A DNA stretch of 64,000 nucleotides, from the NCBI GenBank assembly GCA_024234365.1, contig JACKOK010000001.1, forward strand, positions 1 to 64,000, written 5' to 3'. The translations under genes and the position numbers were made by a program. The notes below the pieces were generated by a model. The model saw nothing but the letters and a program-made list of their open reading frames with translations, was not told the DNA's origin and did no database searches. Shown here piece by piece: positions 45,086 through 53,355 of this stretch. The stretch comes from Pseudomonadales bacterium. Lineage in GTDB: Bacteria > Pseudomonadota > Gammaproteobacteria > Pseudomonadales > Pseudohongiellaceae. The first letter of the stretch is position 1. Each line of letters begins with the position of its first letter.

Positions 45086-45931
45086 ATGAATATTCAATCC
45101 GCTTTAAGTTCCGTGACTCCGGCGCTTCACCATCCGATGCCATTACGCCCGGTCAAGCGGCTCGCCAGGGTCGCTTCTTCCTTCTCCTCCTCCACACCCA
45201 TGCTCAATGACATTCTGCGGGAGAAGCTCGGTGAGGAGTATCGCCTGGAAACGTATTTCGGAGACGAGGTGCTGCAAATCAGTGCGGGAACTGTCGATGA
45301 TCTGGCGCAGTGCTATATGACCGTGTTCAATGAAAGCTGGGGCGAGTCCTGGACGCTTGGTTCGGCGCGTGCGGAGATCATGAACAGCCTGCGCGCCGAC
45401 CCTGAGCGCATTCCGTTGATCTCCCTGCTCTACAAGGACGATACCATTATCGGGTTCTGCTGGGTTTTGCTGATGCACAAAACTGCCATGAGCAAGGAAC
45501 ACGATATGCCCTGGGAGCTCTCCGATGGCGAGAAGAGCACCGGGATGGCAATTTCCAGCTATTGGCTGACGGAGGTGGTGAAGAAGGATCGCATCATGTT
45601 CATCAAGGAGCTTGGGGTGCTCAAGGAGTACCGTCAGGTGGTATCTCCCTTCCTGTCCATCCCCATTTTGGAGCGATCCGCGCAGATGGGCTATGATGTC
45701 GGGTTTCTGTGGACCAACGTCAACAGCAAGGCCTTCAAGTGGGGGCTTGGTGTTGGCTACTCCCCGGTGCATTTCTTCATCACCAACAATCTGCTGCTCA
45801 TGTACGGCAGTGTTCAGGGTTCTCTGAAGGCGATGCGCAATGTGGTGGAGGCCTCATTCAGCAAGCAGAGTCAGTACTATATGATCAACAACATCAATAA
45901 ATACCTGTTGAAGGGGGAGGCCCGTATCTGA
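45086..45931 (+). CDS. GNAT-fold acyltransferase-like protein
   Basis: A 281-residue soluble protein with a GNAT-type core at about residues 45-230: a substrate-proximal segment (AQCYMTVFNESWGESWT), a central strand pair (LISLLYKDDTIIGFCWVLLM), then FIKELGVLKEYRQVVSPFLS, which corresponds to the acetyl-CoA pyrophosphate-binding loop region. The canonical Q/RxxGxG/A is not evident, so the acyl donor is uncertain. The N terminus (1-40) is Ser/Pro-rich and probably disordered. The start at 45086 is set by GAGGACAG upstream. It lies just before a sensor-kinase gene and may make or modify a signal molecule. That link is inference only. Confidence 0.6.
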   Translation: MNIQSALSSVTPALHHPMPLRPVKRLARVASSFSSSTPMLNDILREKLGEEYRLETYFGDEVLQISAGTVDDLAQCYMTVFNESWGESWTLGSARAEIMNSLRADPERIPLISLLYKDDTIIGFCWVLLMHKTAMSKEHDMPWELSDGEKSTGMAISSYWLTEVVKKDRIMFIKELGVLKEYRQVVSPFLSIPILERSAQMGYDVGFLWTNVNSKAFKWGLGVGYSPVHFFITNNLLLMYGSVQGSLKAMRNVVEASFSKQSQYYMINNINKYLLKGEARI

Positions 45932-45947
45932 ACAGTCAACAGCCGCT

Positions 45948-45979
45948 GCCATGCCTGCCAGTACCGGAACAGGCATGGC
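45948..45979. repeat. Hairpin between the GNAT gene and the histidine kinase gene
   Basis: GCCATGCCTG (45948-45957) pairs perfectly with CAGGCATGGC (45970-45979) around a 12-base loop, 16 bases after the GNAT stop. There is no T-tract. It could attenuate or process a shared transcript. Confidence 0.45.
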
Positions 45980-46043
45980 CATCTGCCCTGTGGCATAGCG
46001 CAGGTGCGGTGCTGGCGGCTGCTGAACGGGTTGTGCAGGAAGC

Positions 46044-48143
46044 ATGAATTATATTTTTATTCCCAATGCCGTGGTCCTGCTGATGCTCGGGATTTTCACC
46101 TGGCGGCAGAACCCGGGGCGTCTGAGCGCTGCCTATCTGATGGCCAATGTGTCGGTAGCCATCTGGGCGCTGTGCTATATGTTGCTGCATGAGTTCCAGG
46201 CGCAGATTCCGGTTAATCCGGTGTCTCAGATACAACTGCTTTCTGCCCTGATGTTCGGCAACTGTCTGCTGGACATCAGCCTGCGTTACCCGGATCCGGA
46301 GCGGGCACCGGGGCCGCTGTGGCGTGGCATCAATATCGTGCTTGCGGTGATTCTCGGTGTTTTGATCCTCTTTACAGATCAGGTGTCCCGGGCGCAGCTA
46401 CAGGACGAGGAAGTGGTGTTTGTGGATGGCGCCGGTTACATCGTCTATGCCCTTTATCTGGTGCTCCTGGGCCTGCTGGTGATCGCCAATCTGCTGCTGA
46501 GCTATCGTCGTTATCCGGAGTATCGAACCCGCCTCGGCTATATGCTGACCGGCCTGGGGCTGTTCATTGCCTTCGGGGCCTTTTTTGATCTTGTGCTGGT
46601 CATGATGGGCAATTACGACTGGCTGGTACTGGGCCATCTTGGCTCCATTTTCCCGTCCCTGTTCTTTGCCTACGCCTTCAGCAAATACGACCTGATGGAT
46701 ATCCGCATGGTGGTGGACCGGTATACCGCCAAGGTGATTGTGGCCGGTTTTGCAGTGACGGGCCTCTACCTGGCCTTCCAGCTTGCCGATACCCAACCCG
46801 CCATCAGCCTGACGCTTATCTGCCTGCTGTCCCTGGTGTGGGCGTTCAACATCAACCGGTTTGAACTGTTTCTGGTGAGCACCGCCCGGCGGCGCTTTGT
46901 GCGCAGCTGGTATGAGCCGGAAGATATTCTGCAGCGCCTGGCGCAAAAACTGGAGTCGGTAAGAAACCGGGCGGAGATTTTCCGGGTTCTGAGCCTGGAA
47001 ATGGACGAGGTATTTGAGCTGGAGCGTATCCACCGGGTGATAGCGCTGCGTGATGCCGATGATGCGCTGCAGTCTTACCAGTTGTTCGACAATCAGACGG
47101 AGCGTCCTCTGCAGACATTGCCCCTGGACGATGACTTCATTGAGGATTGCCGGCAACAGGAGGCTCCGGTGAGTCTCGATGCCCTGTCATCCGCAAGCCG
47201 CCACTTCTTTGCCGGCCTGGGCTATCGGAGCCCGGCGAAGGCCCTGGTGCTGAGTTTCTTCTCGCCGGAGCATCTGGAGGGAGTGTTGATTCTTGGTGAA
47301 CGCAGCAGCCAGGAGAGCTTCAGTAAACGGGATCGGCAGTTCCTGTCACGTCTTGTGCGCTATGTCTCTGCGATTCTGTATCGACTGACGCCTTTCGAAA
47401 AACTGGAAAAGCTCTATTTCGAGAATCAGCGACGACAGCATCAGGCGGAGATACAGCTGGTGCGTGGTGACAAGAGCCGGGCCATCGCCCATGCAACGCG
47501 GCAGGCGCATCACGAGATTCGCACGCCGCTGAATATTATCCGCATGGCAGCCAAACGCATGCGAGCTCCTGAATCGATTGAAAAATACCGGGGCATCATC
47601 GAAGAGCAGATTGACCGGGCCATGGAGATCGTGGATGAGACGCTGCTCATCACGGATGAAGAAACGGGAGATGTGGAACGCTTTCAGAAAATTGATATCA
47701 ATTCGATATTGCAGAGAGCGCTGAAACTCTTGCCGGAAGGCCCGCACCAGCGGCTTGTCGAGCTGGACGATTCGGCACCGCAGATTGTGGGGATTCCCGG
47801 TGAGATACAGGTACTCTTCAGCAATCTGATGAAAAACGCGCTGGAATCCATGCCGGATGGCGGCAAACTCGGTGTGCGCAGCTTCGTGGAGCTGCAGGAA
47901 GTCGTGGTGACCGTGACGGACACGGGCTGTGGGATTGCCCCCGAGCTGCGCGAGAAAATCTGGGAGCCCTATTTCAGTGGCAAGATCACGGCAGCGGGCA
48001 ATCTGACTGCCGGGCGGGGCTGGGGCCTGACGATCTGCAACCGCATCATCACGGAACACAAAGGCAGTATTCAGTGCGAGAGTACGCTGGGAGAGGGGAC
48101 CCGTTTTACGGTGCGCATGCCGATCAGTGAGGAAAGCGGATAA
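46044..48143 (+). CDS. Multi-span membrane histidine kinase with GAF-like domain
   Basis: A 699-residue sensor kinase. The N-terminal 270 residues hold about eight or nine hydrophobic helices, beginning IFIPNAVVLLMLGIFTW and including VYALYLVLLGLLVIANLLL, the layout of 7TM-type or PrsK-like sensor regions. A GAF-like segment spans about 300-455. The dimerisation domain has the phospho-acceptor H490 in QAHHEIRTPLNIIR. The ATPase domain shows LMKNALESM (N box), DTGCGIAPEL and AGRGWGLTI (G boxes). It has no receiver of its own. The convergent CheY-like gene 63 bases downstream is a possible partner. A lipophilic or membrane-derived cue is plausible. It differs from the kinase at 49328. Confidence 0.85.
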   Translation: MNYIFIPNAVVLLMLGIFTWRQNPGRLSAAYLMANVSVAIWALCYMLLHEFQAQIPVNPVSQIQLLSALMFGNCLLDISLRYPDPERAPGPLWRGINIVLAVILGVLILFTDQVSRAQLQDEEVVFVDGAGYIVYALYLVLLGLLVIANLLLSYRRYPEYRTRLGYMLTGLGLFIAFGAFFDLVLVMMGNYDWLVLGHLGSIFPSLFFAYAFSKYDLMDIRMVVDRYTAKVIVAGFAVTGLYLAFQLADTQPAISLTLICLLSLVWAFNINRFELFLVSTARRRFVRSWYEPEDILQRLAQKLESVRNRAEIFRVLSLEMDEVFELERIHRVIALRDADDALQSYQLFDNQTERPLQTLPLDDDFIEDCRQQEAPVSLDALSSASRHFFAGLGYRSPAKALVLSFFSPEHLEGVLILGERSSQESFSKRDRQFLSRLVRYVSAILYRLTPFEKLEKLYFENQRRQHQAEIQLVRGDKSRAIAHATRQAHHEIRTPLNIIRMAAKRMRAPESIEKYRGIIEEQIDRAMEIVDETLLITDEETGDVERFQKIDINSILQRALKLLPEGPHQRLVELDDSAPQIVGIPGEIQVLFSNLMKNALESMPDGGKLGVRSFVELQEVVVTVTDTGCGIAPELREKIWEPYFSGKITAAGNLTAGRGWGLTICNRIITEHKGSIQCESTLGEGTRFTVRMPISEESG

Positions 48144-48206
48144 ATGAGAATTTTGAGCTCGTTTTTAACGTCGCAATGACAACGTAGATAGGTTTTCAAT
48201 AGCCCG

Positions 48207-48725
48207 CTAGGGTTTCTCGCGTTTCATGCTGATACGATCCAGCTCTCGCGCCCAGCGCTGGTCCCGCTCAATGAGGATTTCCCGCAGAATTTCCGCTTCC
48301 TTGTGAATGACGATGCGCTCAAGCAGCCCCAGTAATTCCTCCTCCTCAAAGGGCTTGAGGATGTACCCGGATGCCAGCCCCAGGGTAGGGTCCCTGGCCA
48401 GGGACTGACGTTCCTTGTCGCTGTAGGCAGTAAAGATAATGACGGGGATATGCCGTTTGAAGGGGCTGGCCCCTTCCTCGGTGCGCAGGGTTTTCAGGAA
48501 CACTTCGCCGTTCATTTTCGGCATTTGCCAGTCAAGCAGAATGCATTCGATGCGGTTGCTGAGGAAGTTGAAACCGCGCTGGTGGTCTTTGAGTATCTGC
48601 AGGGCCTGCTCGCCGTCATAGGCCGCAATGGCCTGGTAACGACCGGTTTCGTTGATGACCTCGACAACGAGGTCGGATTGCAGCTGGTCGTCCTCAACCA
48701 CCAGGATGAGCGGTTTCTTCTTCAT
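48207..48725 (-). CDS. CheY-like single-domain response regulator with C-terminal helix
   Basis: A 172-residue stand-alone receiver. The acidic pocket is E11-D12-D13 (LVVEDDQ), the phospho-acceptor D65 is in CILLDWQMPKMNG, the switch Thr is in IIFTAYSD and Lys in YILKPFEEEEL. After the receiver, a charged helix (KEAEILREILIERDQRWARELDRISM, residues about 140-168) extends the C terminus and could be a dimerisation or docking helix. It is preceded 12 bases upstream in the same operon by the small membrane-protein gene. The cognate kinase is unknown; the candidates are the adjacent kinases at 46044 and 49328. Confidence 0.88.
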   Translation of the reverse strand: MKKKPLILVVEDDQLQSDLVVEVINETGRYQAIAAYDGEQALQILKDHQRGFNFLSNRIECILLDWQMPKMNGEVFLKTLRTEEGASPFKRHIPVIIFTAYSDKERQSLARDPTLGLASGYILKPFEEEELLGLLERIVIHKEAEILREILIERDQRWARELDRISMKREKP

Positions 48726-48737
48726 GGCGAAACTTCG

Positions 48738-49169
48738 TCAGCTTGGGAGCCGGTTCACGCAAGCGCAGGCCGGGCCGGATCGTCTCCAGGTGTTGCGGAA
48801 AACAAAGGCCGGGCCTCTGAACATGCCGGAGACAAGTGCAAAGGGCAGGTACAGTAGTGCCATCAGGGTATTGCACAGAATGACCAGATAGGGAAACGGT
48901 GCCCGGCTGAATTCCTGTCGTACCTGATTATAGGCCATGGGCAGCGTGGCCCAGGCGCGGTTGCCCATGCGCCCCAACAGAATTGCCGAGGTAAACTGCT
49001 GGTAGCTGCGCTGGGGGTAGCGTTTCCACTGCAGGATGTGCAGGTGGTTGGAGGAACTCCACAGCTCGTAGACAGCCATCAGCTTGAAGAAAGCACCACC
49101 GAACACGCCATACAGCAAGCTCCATAGCAGTACGACCGGGAGCATATAGACGGGTTTTGAAGGTTTCAT
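48738..49169 (-). CDS. Small membrane protein of unknown function
   Basis: A 143-residue protein that I do not recognise. There are two hydrophobic segments, at about 8-31 (YMLPVVLLWSLLYGVFGGAF) and 92-115 (FPYLVILCNTLMALLYLPFA). Between them is a basic, aromatic-rich loop with HLHILQWKRYPQRSYQQF and a Cys-bearing tail (RSGPACACVNRL). AAGGA sits about 7 bases before the ATG. It is divergent from the kinase at 49328 over a 158-base interval with an 18-base palindrome, and lies upstream of the CheY-like gene in one operon. A role as an accessory to the neighbouring sensor is only a positional guess. Confidence 0.65.
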   Translation of the reverse strand: MKPSKPVYMLPVVLLWSLLYGVFGGAFFKLMAVYELWSSSNHLHILQWKRYPQRSYQQFTSAILLGRMGNRAWATLPMAYNQVRQEFSRAPFPYLVILCNTLMALLYLPFALVSGMFRGPAFVFRNTWRRSGPACACVNRLPS

Positions 49170-49236
49170 ACGGGTTCCTTCTTTCCATTGCTCCCACGCG
49201 CCGGAGCAAGTCCTGGTTTGTTCATGTTTGACCGGT

Positions 49237-49254
49237 CGCTAGTATACACTAGCG
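49237..49254. promoter_or_regulatory. Palindrome in the divergent interval before the LqsS-like kinase
   Basis: CGCTAGTATACACTAGCG has perfect 7-base arms around ATAC. It sits between the starts of the small membrane protein (49169) and the kinase (49328). It overlaps TATACA/TATACT-like -10 sequences on both strands and is therefore well placed to control both genes. Confidence 0.5.
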
Positions 49255-49327
49255 TGAACTGAAGAATAGTTGTGCTGCTTCCTCATCTGGACATGGCGTT
49301 CAACGCCACAGCACAAGGAGTGCCTGC

Positions 49328-50791
49328 TTGCCAATTTACAGACCGATTCGCGTTGCCAAGGGTTTATTGATCCTCAGCTACATGCTGTTGTATCTGCTGC
49401 TAAGTTTATCTGCGTCAATTGCCGTTTGGGAACCCTTGTTCCAGGTTATTTTTCATCTGCTGTTTATTCTCTTTGCCACGTTGACGTATGAGCCGATGTA
49501 CACGGCCTTCCTGCAGGCGCTGGGCAACTCCCGGGTGGACTCGGCGTTGCGCAGAATAGGTGGAGTGGCCACACTGGTAGATAATCTTCATGAGTACTCG
49601 GAGCTTGATGGTGTGCTGCGCTATACACAATCGAGCCTGAGCGTCCTGCTGGGAGGTGGCACGGTCCATATCTGGATTGCACGCACGCTGATGGATTCCG
49701 GAAACGATAAGTCTGAACAATTTCTGAGCTGGAGCATGCTGGGGTCAACGGCGTTGGATGCTTCTACTCCCATCGTGATGCATGCGCTGGAGGAGAAAGC
49801 CCCGTTCACCCGCGATGACACGCCGGCGCTGGCAAATGCCCTCGATGCCCTGCATGTCAACATTGTCATACCGGTATTGCGCAACAACCGCGAACTGGCG
49901 ATTGTATTGTTGCAGGCAGGTACGATGGAGTACGCGGAACTCAAACCCATGCTGGCTTTTTTCACACGTCAGTTTGCCATCGCGCTGGAGCGAATCGACA
50001 ACGAACAACAGGCCCGTAACCGGCAGGCGCGGGCATTTGCGGAGAAATCGGCGGCACTGGCAACCCTGAGTGCGACAATCGCGCATGAGATGCGTACCCC
50101 GCTGTCAGGGGTGCGCGCCAGTATCTCGGGCGTGGATGCCTATCTTCCCGACCTGATTTCCGGGTATCGCTACGCACATGCGCAGAAACCTCAGCTGCAT
50201 CCCTATATCCGCGATGAATTGCTGGAAGCCCTGGGGCAGACAGGCCCGCGGGTGCGCGCCATGGTGGACCAGGCCAATCATGTGATCGATCTGCTGCTGG
50301 TAAATCTGAACGATCAGCAGCTTGATCCCTCACGGTTTGCCCGCTGCTCTGTCGTGGACTGTGTGGAGGAAGCGCTGTCGCAGTATCCCTTCAAGCGGCT
50401 GGAACGTGAAAAGATCGATCTCTTTCTGCAGCAGGATTTTGCCTTTCTTGGCATTCAGTCCTTAATGGTCTATGTGTTGTTCAATCTTCTGAAAAACGCC
50501 CTGTATAGTCTTGAGTCCGCAGGGAGGGGACGTATCAGCATCCGTACCTTTGTGTCAGAAAATTCGCACACAATGGTATTTGAAGACACCGGCCTTGGTA
50601 TTGAGGAGGCGATTCAGTCTTTGATTTTTGATGGCTTCTTCAGTACACGCAGTAATGGAACGGGGGCGGGTCTCGCATTCTGCAAACGCACCATGAAAAA
50701 TTTTGGCGGTGATATCGTGGTGGTATCAGAGGTAGGAAAATTTACGCGGTTTACACTGAGCTTCCCGCCGGTGCTCAGTGAAGAAATTTAG
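49328..50791 (+). CDS. Sensor histidine kinase resembling the LuxN/CqsS/LqsS quorum-sensing group
   Basis: A 487-residue membrane kinase. Two hydrophobic helices lie at about 12-33 and 37-54, followed by a GAF-like region (about 75-225). H253 in TIAHEMRTPLSGVRASIS is the phospho-acceptor. After it comes a long insertion in the dimerisation domain (VDAYLPDLISGYRYAHAQ ... RDELLEALGQTGPRVRAMVD), a trait I associate with CqsS/LqsS-type kinases. The ATPase domain has LLKNALYSLE, EDTGLGIEEA and GTGAGLAFCKRTM. There are fewer membrane helices than the six of LqsS/CqsS, so ligand sensing may differ. The TTG start is supported by AGGAG about 8 bases upstream. Its 3' end overlaps the convergent regulator gene by 17 bases. 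Confidence 0.75.
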   Translation: MPIYRPIRVAKGLLILSYMLLYLLLSLSASIAVWEPLFQVIFHLLFILFATLTYEPMYTAFLQALGNSRVDSALRRIGGVATLVDNLHEYSELDGVLRYTQSSLSVLLGGGTVHIWIARTLMDSGNDKSEQFLSWSMLGSTALDASTPIVMHALEEKAPFTRDDTPALANALDALHVNIVIPVLRNNRELAIVLLQAGTMEYAELKPMLAFFTRQFAIALERIDNEQQARNRQARAFAEKSAALATLSATIAHEMRTPLSGVRASISGVDAYLPDLISGYRYAHAQKPQLHPYIRDELLEALGQTGPRVRAMVDQANHVIDLLLVNLNDQQLDPSRFARCSVVDCVEEALSQYPFKRLEREKIDLFLQQDFAFLGIQSLMVYVLFNLLKNALYSLESAGRGRISIRTFVSENSHTMVFEDTGLGIEEAIQSLIFDGFFSTRSNGTGAGLAFCKRTMKNFGGDIVVVSEVGKFTRFTLSFPPVLSEEI

Positions 50792-51830
50792 CGCCGGGGG
50801 CGGCGGGTGTCTGCAGAAAATTCTTGTATGAATGTATCTTGTCGGCCACAAAACTGCGTACCAGCCTGTTGGCGTTTTCCTGCTCCAGTACTGCGCAGTA
50901 ATAACCGGACTCTGGCGATACCCAGTGCGCGGGGGTGTAGTATTTTTTCCAGTCCGTCTGCAGAAGCTCGCGCAAATGAGCATCGTCGTCCGCAATATTG
51001 AACAGGGGAATCATCTCCCCTTTGTTGATGTGCTCACACAGCGTCTGGTCCAGCCCCAGGCGTTGGCATTGCTGCAGATTCTCGTGCAGGCGGTCCTGGG
51101 GCATGATCAGCAGGATGGACAGGGCGCCCTCTTCGTTCAGCATCACAAAACCGGAATAGGGTTCGTCGATCAGGTAGTACTCCACGATTCGCATGCGTTT
51201 GCGCACCGCATTGAAGTAGCTGATGAAGTCCGGATTATTGATGAACCGGCATTGGCGATTGGCGATGACCGGGTCCGTGATAAGTTTGAAGCTCTTGCTG
51301 AAATAGTGCTGCTGAAGTGTCGCGATCGAGCGGGTGAGCTTGGCGTCCAGATCCTGATCCTTTTTGCTGATGAACTGGTCAATCAGGCCCTCGTTGAAGG
51401 CCTGTACCGCCAGATCGGTGTCGGCCTGTCCCGTCAGCAGGATGCGCTTGATATAGGGGTTGGTCAGGCTGGCGCACAGCTCCAGCCCGTTCATGGAGGG
51501 CATGGAATAGTCCACCACGACCACGGTGGGTGTGCTGAAGCGTTCCGGATTATAGATTTCCCTGTAAATCTCGTTGATCTCAATATGGGTCAGGGTGTCC
51601 GAGTCGAACGGCCCGGTTTTATAGGAGGAGTAGACCCGCCGGATGATATCCGCATGCTGATGCGCGGCATTGATGTAATTGAGCGCTTCGCGGGGGGACT
51701 GAAACAGCCGGTAGCTGAGATTGCGGGGCAGCACCAGGCTGACGGCATCGAGAAAATCGGGATCGTCATCGACCAGGATGACCTGGGTCGGGTAGTAAAA
51801 CAGATGGCAGACTGGAAAGGTGAAATCCAA
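50775..51830 (-). CDS. LqsR-like response regulator with atypical receiver
   Basis: A 351-residue regulator. The acidic pocket D21-D22-D23 is in VILVDDDPDF. The phospho-acceptor is unusually far on, at D107 in VVVVDYSMPSMNG, because about 45 residues (HQHADIIRRVYSSYKTGPF ... NPERF) are inserted before the third strand. LTGQAD and FISKKDQDLD give the switch Thr and Lys. The C-terminal output half (about 185-351) has no DNA-binding fold that I recognise. Length and Asp position match Legionella LqsR (about 348 residues, Asp near 108) as I recall them. TTG start, AGGAG about 7 bases upstream. It is transcribed after fimX and the cyclase-like gene and converges on the LqsS-like kinase. No lqsA/cqsA-like synthase is present. 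Confidence 0.7.
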   Translation of the reverse strand: MDFTFPVCHLFYYPTQVILVDDDPDFLDAVSLVLPRNLSYRLFQSPREALNYINAAHQHADIIRRVYSSYKTGPFDSDTLTHIEINEIYREIYNPERFSTPTVVVVDYSMPSMNGLELCASLTNPYIKRILLTGQADTDLAVQAFNEGLIDQFISKKDQDLDAKLTRSIATLQQHYFSKSFKLITDPVIANRQCRFINNPDFISYFNAVRKRMRIVEYYLIDEPYSGFVMLNEEGALSILLIMPQDRLHENLQQCQRLGLDQTLCEHINKGEMIPLFNIADDDAHLRELLQTDWKKYYTPAHWVSPESGYYCAVLEQENANRLVRSFVADKIHSYKNFLQTPAAPGAKFLH

Positions 51831-51898
51831 AGCGTGACTCCTGTTGCTTGTCCGCCCCGCAGGGGCTTACTGGTATCCCGGGATGTGGCGACAGGAAA

Positions 51899-53335
51899 TC
51901 ACAGGATGACCTCTTCTGCCAACAGATGTTCCACCTGACGTTCGAGCAGGGCCTTGTAGGTGTGTCGGGCCTCTTCCACCAGCCAGGTTCTGATAAATTC
52001 CCCTTGGGTGGCATCGGCAACATCGGTGAACGCCTCTGTCACCAGACGCCCCTCGGCATCCGCCAGCGTGTAGGCGGCCTCGCTGATGATGAGGGTGTCT
52101 ACTGGTGCTTCGCCACAAATCACGCGGGTCAAGGCCAGGTTCTCTCCCGCTACCGTGTAACTGTTCTGCTCCAGTGAGGACAGGACGCCGGTGAGCAGCT
52201 CGCCACAGTGCAGCCCGGCACGGAACTGCAGGCCTGGCAGCCCCTGCGCCTCCAGCTCCCGTGCCAGGGTCGCGGTGATTTCCAGGAACAGCAGCGCAGC
52301 ACAGACGGCGTGGAAGCAATGATCGTCATCGGCCTGCGCCGCGCCGAAGGTGATCAGGATTTCATCCCCTGCACATTTCTCGATATTGCCGTTGTACAGG
52401 CGGGCAACCTTGTGAATGTAGAAGTAATAGGTATTGAGCAGTTCGATGGTTTCGTCCGGCTCCATCTGGTGCAGGGCCGCTCGATAATTGCTGATGCTGA
52501 TGCACAGGATGCTGACAAAGGCGCTGCCGGGGCGGCGGTACAGGGCCGCCACGCTGGCAACCGGATCCGGCTCCGGCTCTGGCCCGAAGATGAGCTGGCG
52601 GGTTTCATCGTCCTGCAGGTCTTCAAGCAGACGGTTGTATTGCCGGATTGTGGCGCCGACCTCGTCTGCCCGTTCATCAAAAGGGCTTAATGCCGGTTCG
52701 CCATGGCGGGTGCTCTGGATTGCGCCAGTCAGCATCTGCAGAGGGAAGCCGACCAGGTGCTGGATCATGGCATAGAACACGCTGATGCCGGCGAGGATCA
52801 GCAGAAACAGCGCGGTCAGCATGAACATGAAATTGCGTGTGACACCCTGTTCGATATAGCGCTGATCCAGGTTCACGCGGACGTACCCGGCGAGGGAGTC
52901 CTGCAGGGCGATGGGTGCGACATAGCTGCCGAACAGGTCGCTGCGCTGCACAACATCGTTGCCGGTGGGGTTGACGGAGGTGCCGGCAATGGCAATCACC
53001 TGATCGTCTATGCTGAGCACGGCAACCTGGGCGATGGCCTCCTCTCGCGTCAGCTGATTGAGCAGGACGTTCATGCTGACAAGGTCGTTGGCCAGCACCA
53101 GTTCGGTGACCAGGATGGCGGTCTGTCGGGCCAGTGTATTGCCCAGGCCATCGGCCTGCTGGCGCAGGATGTTTTCGGTGGTCTTGTTGGTCAGCAACCA
53201 GAACACGCACATGGCCAGAATCATCAGGGCGGTAATGGCCAGCGAGAATTTCTGGCCCAGACGCAGCCGCGAACCGGCTTGCCTTGTCTGGGTGGATGTT
53301 GGGGAATTCGGGGCAGTTTGTTTAGGGTCGGACAC
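51899..53335 (-). CDS. Membrane protein with degenerate class III adenylate/guanylate cyclase domain
   Basis: A 478-residue inner-membrane protein. TM1 is at about 30-49, a periplasmic sensor at about 50-165, TM2 at about 169-191, HAMP at about 192-245, and a cyclase homology domain at about 265-440. In the cyclase domain, the first metal Asp is replaced by S280 (ILCISISNY in place of the usual FADI). The second metal Asp is kept (D324 in CAGDEILITF). The VNxAxR element is one residue short and lacks its Asn (YTVAGENLALTR). Catalysis is therefore doubtful, and it may act as a sensor or heterodimer partner. GTG start; 20 bases after fimX and 68 before the LqsR-like gene. Confidence 0.8.
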   Translation of the reverse strand: MSDPKQTAPNSPTSTQTRQAGSRLRLGQKFSLAITALMILAMCVFWLLTNKTTENILRQQADGLGNTLARQTAILVTELVLANDLVSMNVLLNQLTREEAIAQVAVLSIDDQVIAIAGTSVNPTGNDVVQRSDLFGSYVAPIALQDSLAGYVRVNLDQRYIEQGVTRNFMFMLTALFLLILAGISVFYAMIQHLVGFPLQMLTGAIQSTRHGEPALSPFDERADEVGATIRQYNRLLEDLQDDETRQLIFGPEPEPDPVASVAALYRRPGSAFVSILCISISNYRAALHQMEPDETIELLNTYYFYIHKVARLYNGNIEKCAGDEILITFGAAQADDDHCFHAVCAALLFLEITATLARELEAQGLPGLQFRAGLHCGELLTGVLSSLEQNSYTVAGENLALTRVICGEAPVDTLIISEAAYTLADAEGRLVTEAFTDVADATQGEFIRTWLVEEARHTYKALLERQVEHLLAEEVIL

Positions 53336-53355
53336 GCGATGCTCTCACGGCAGGT

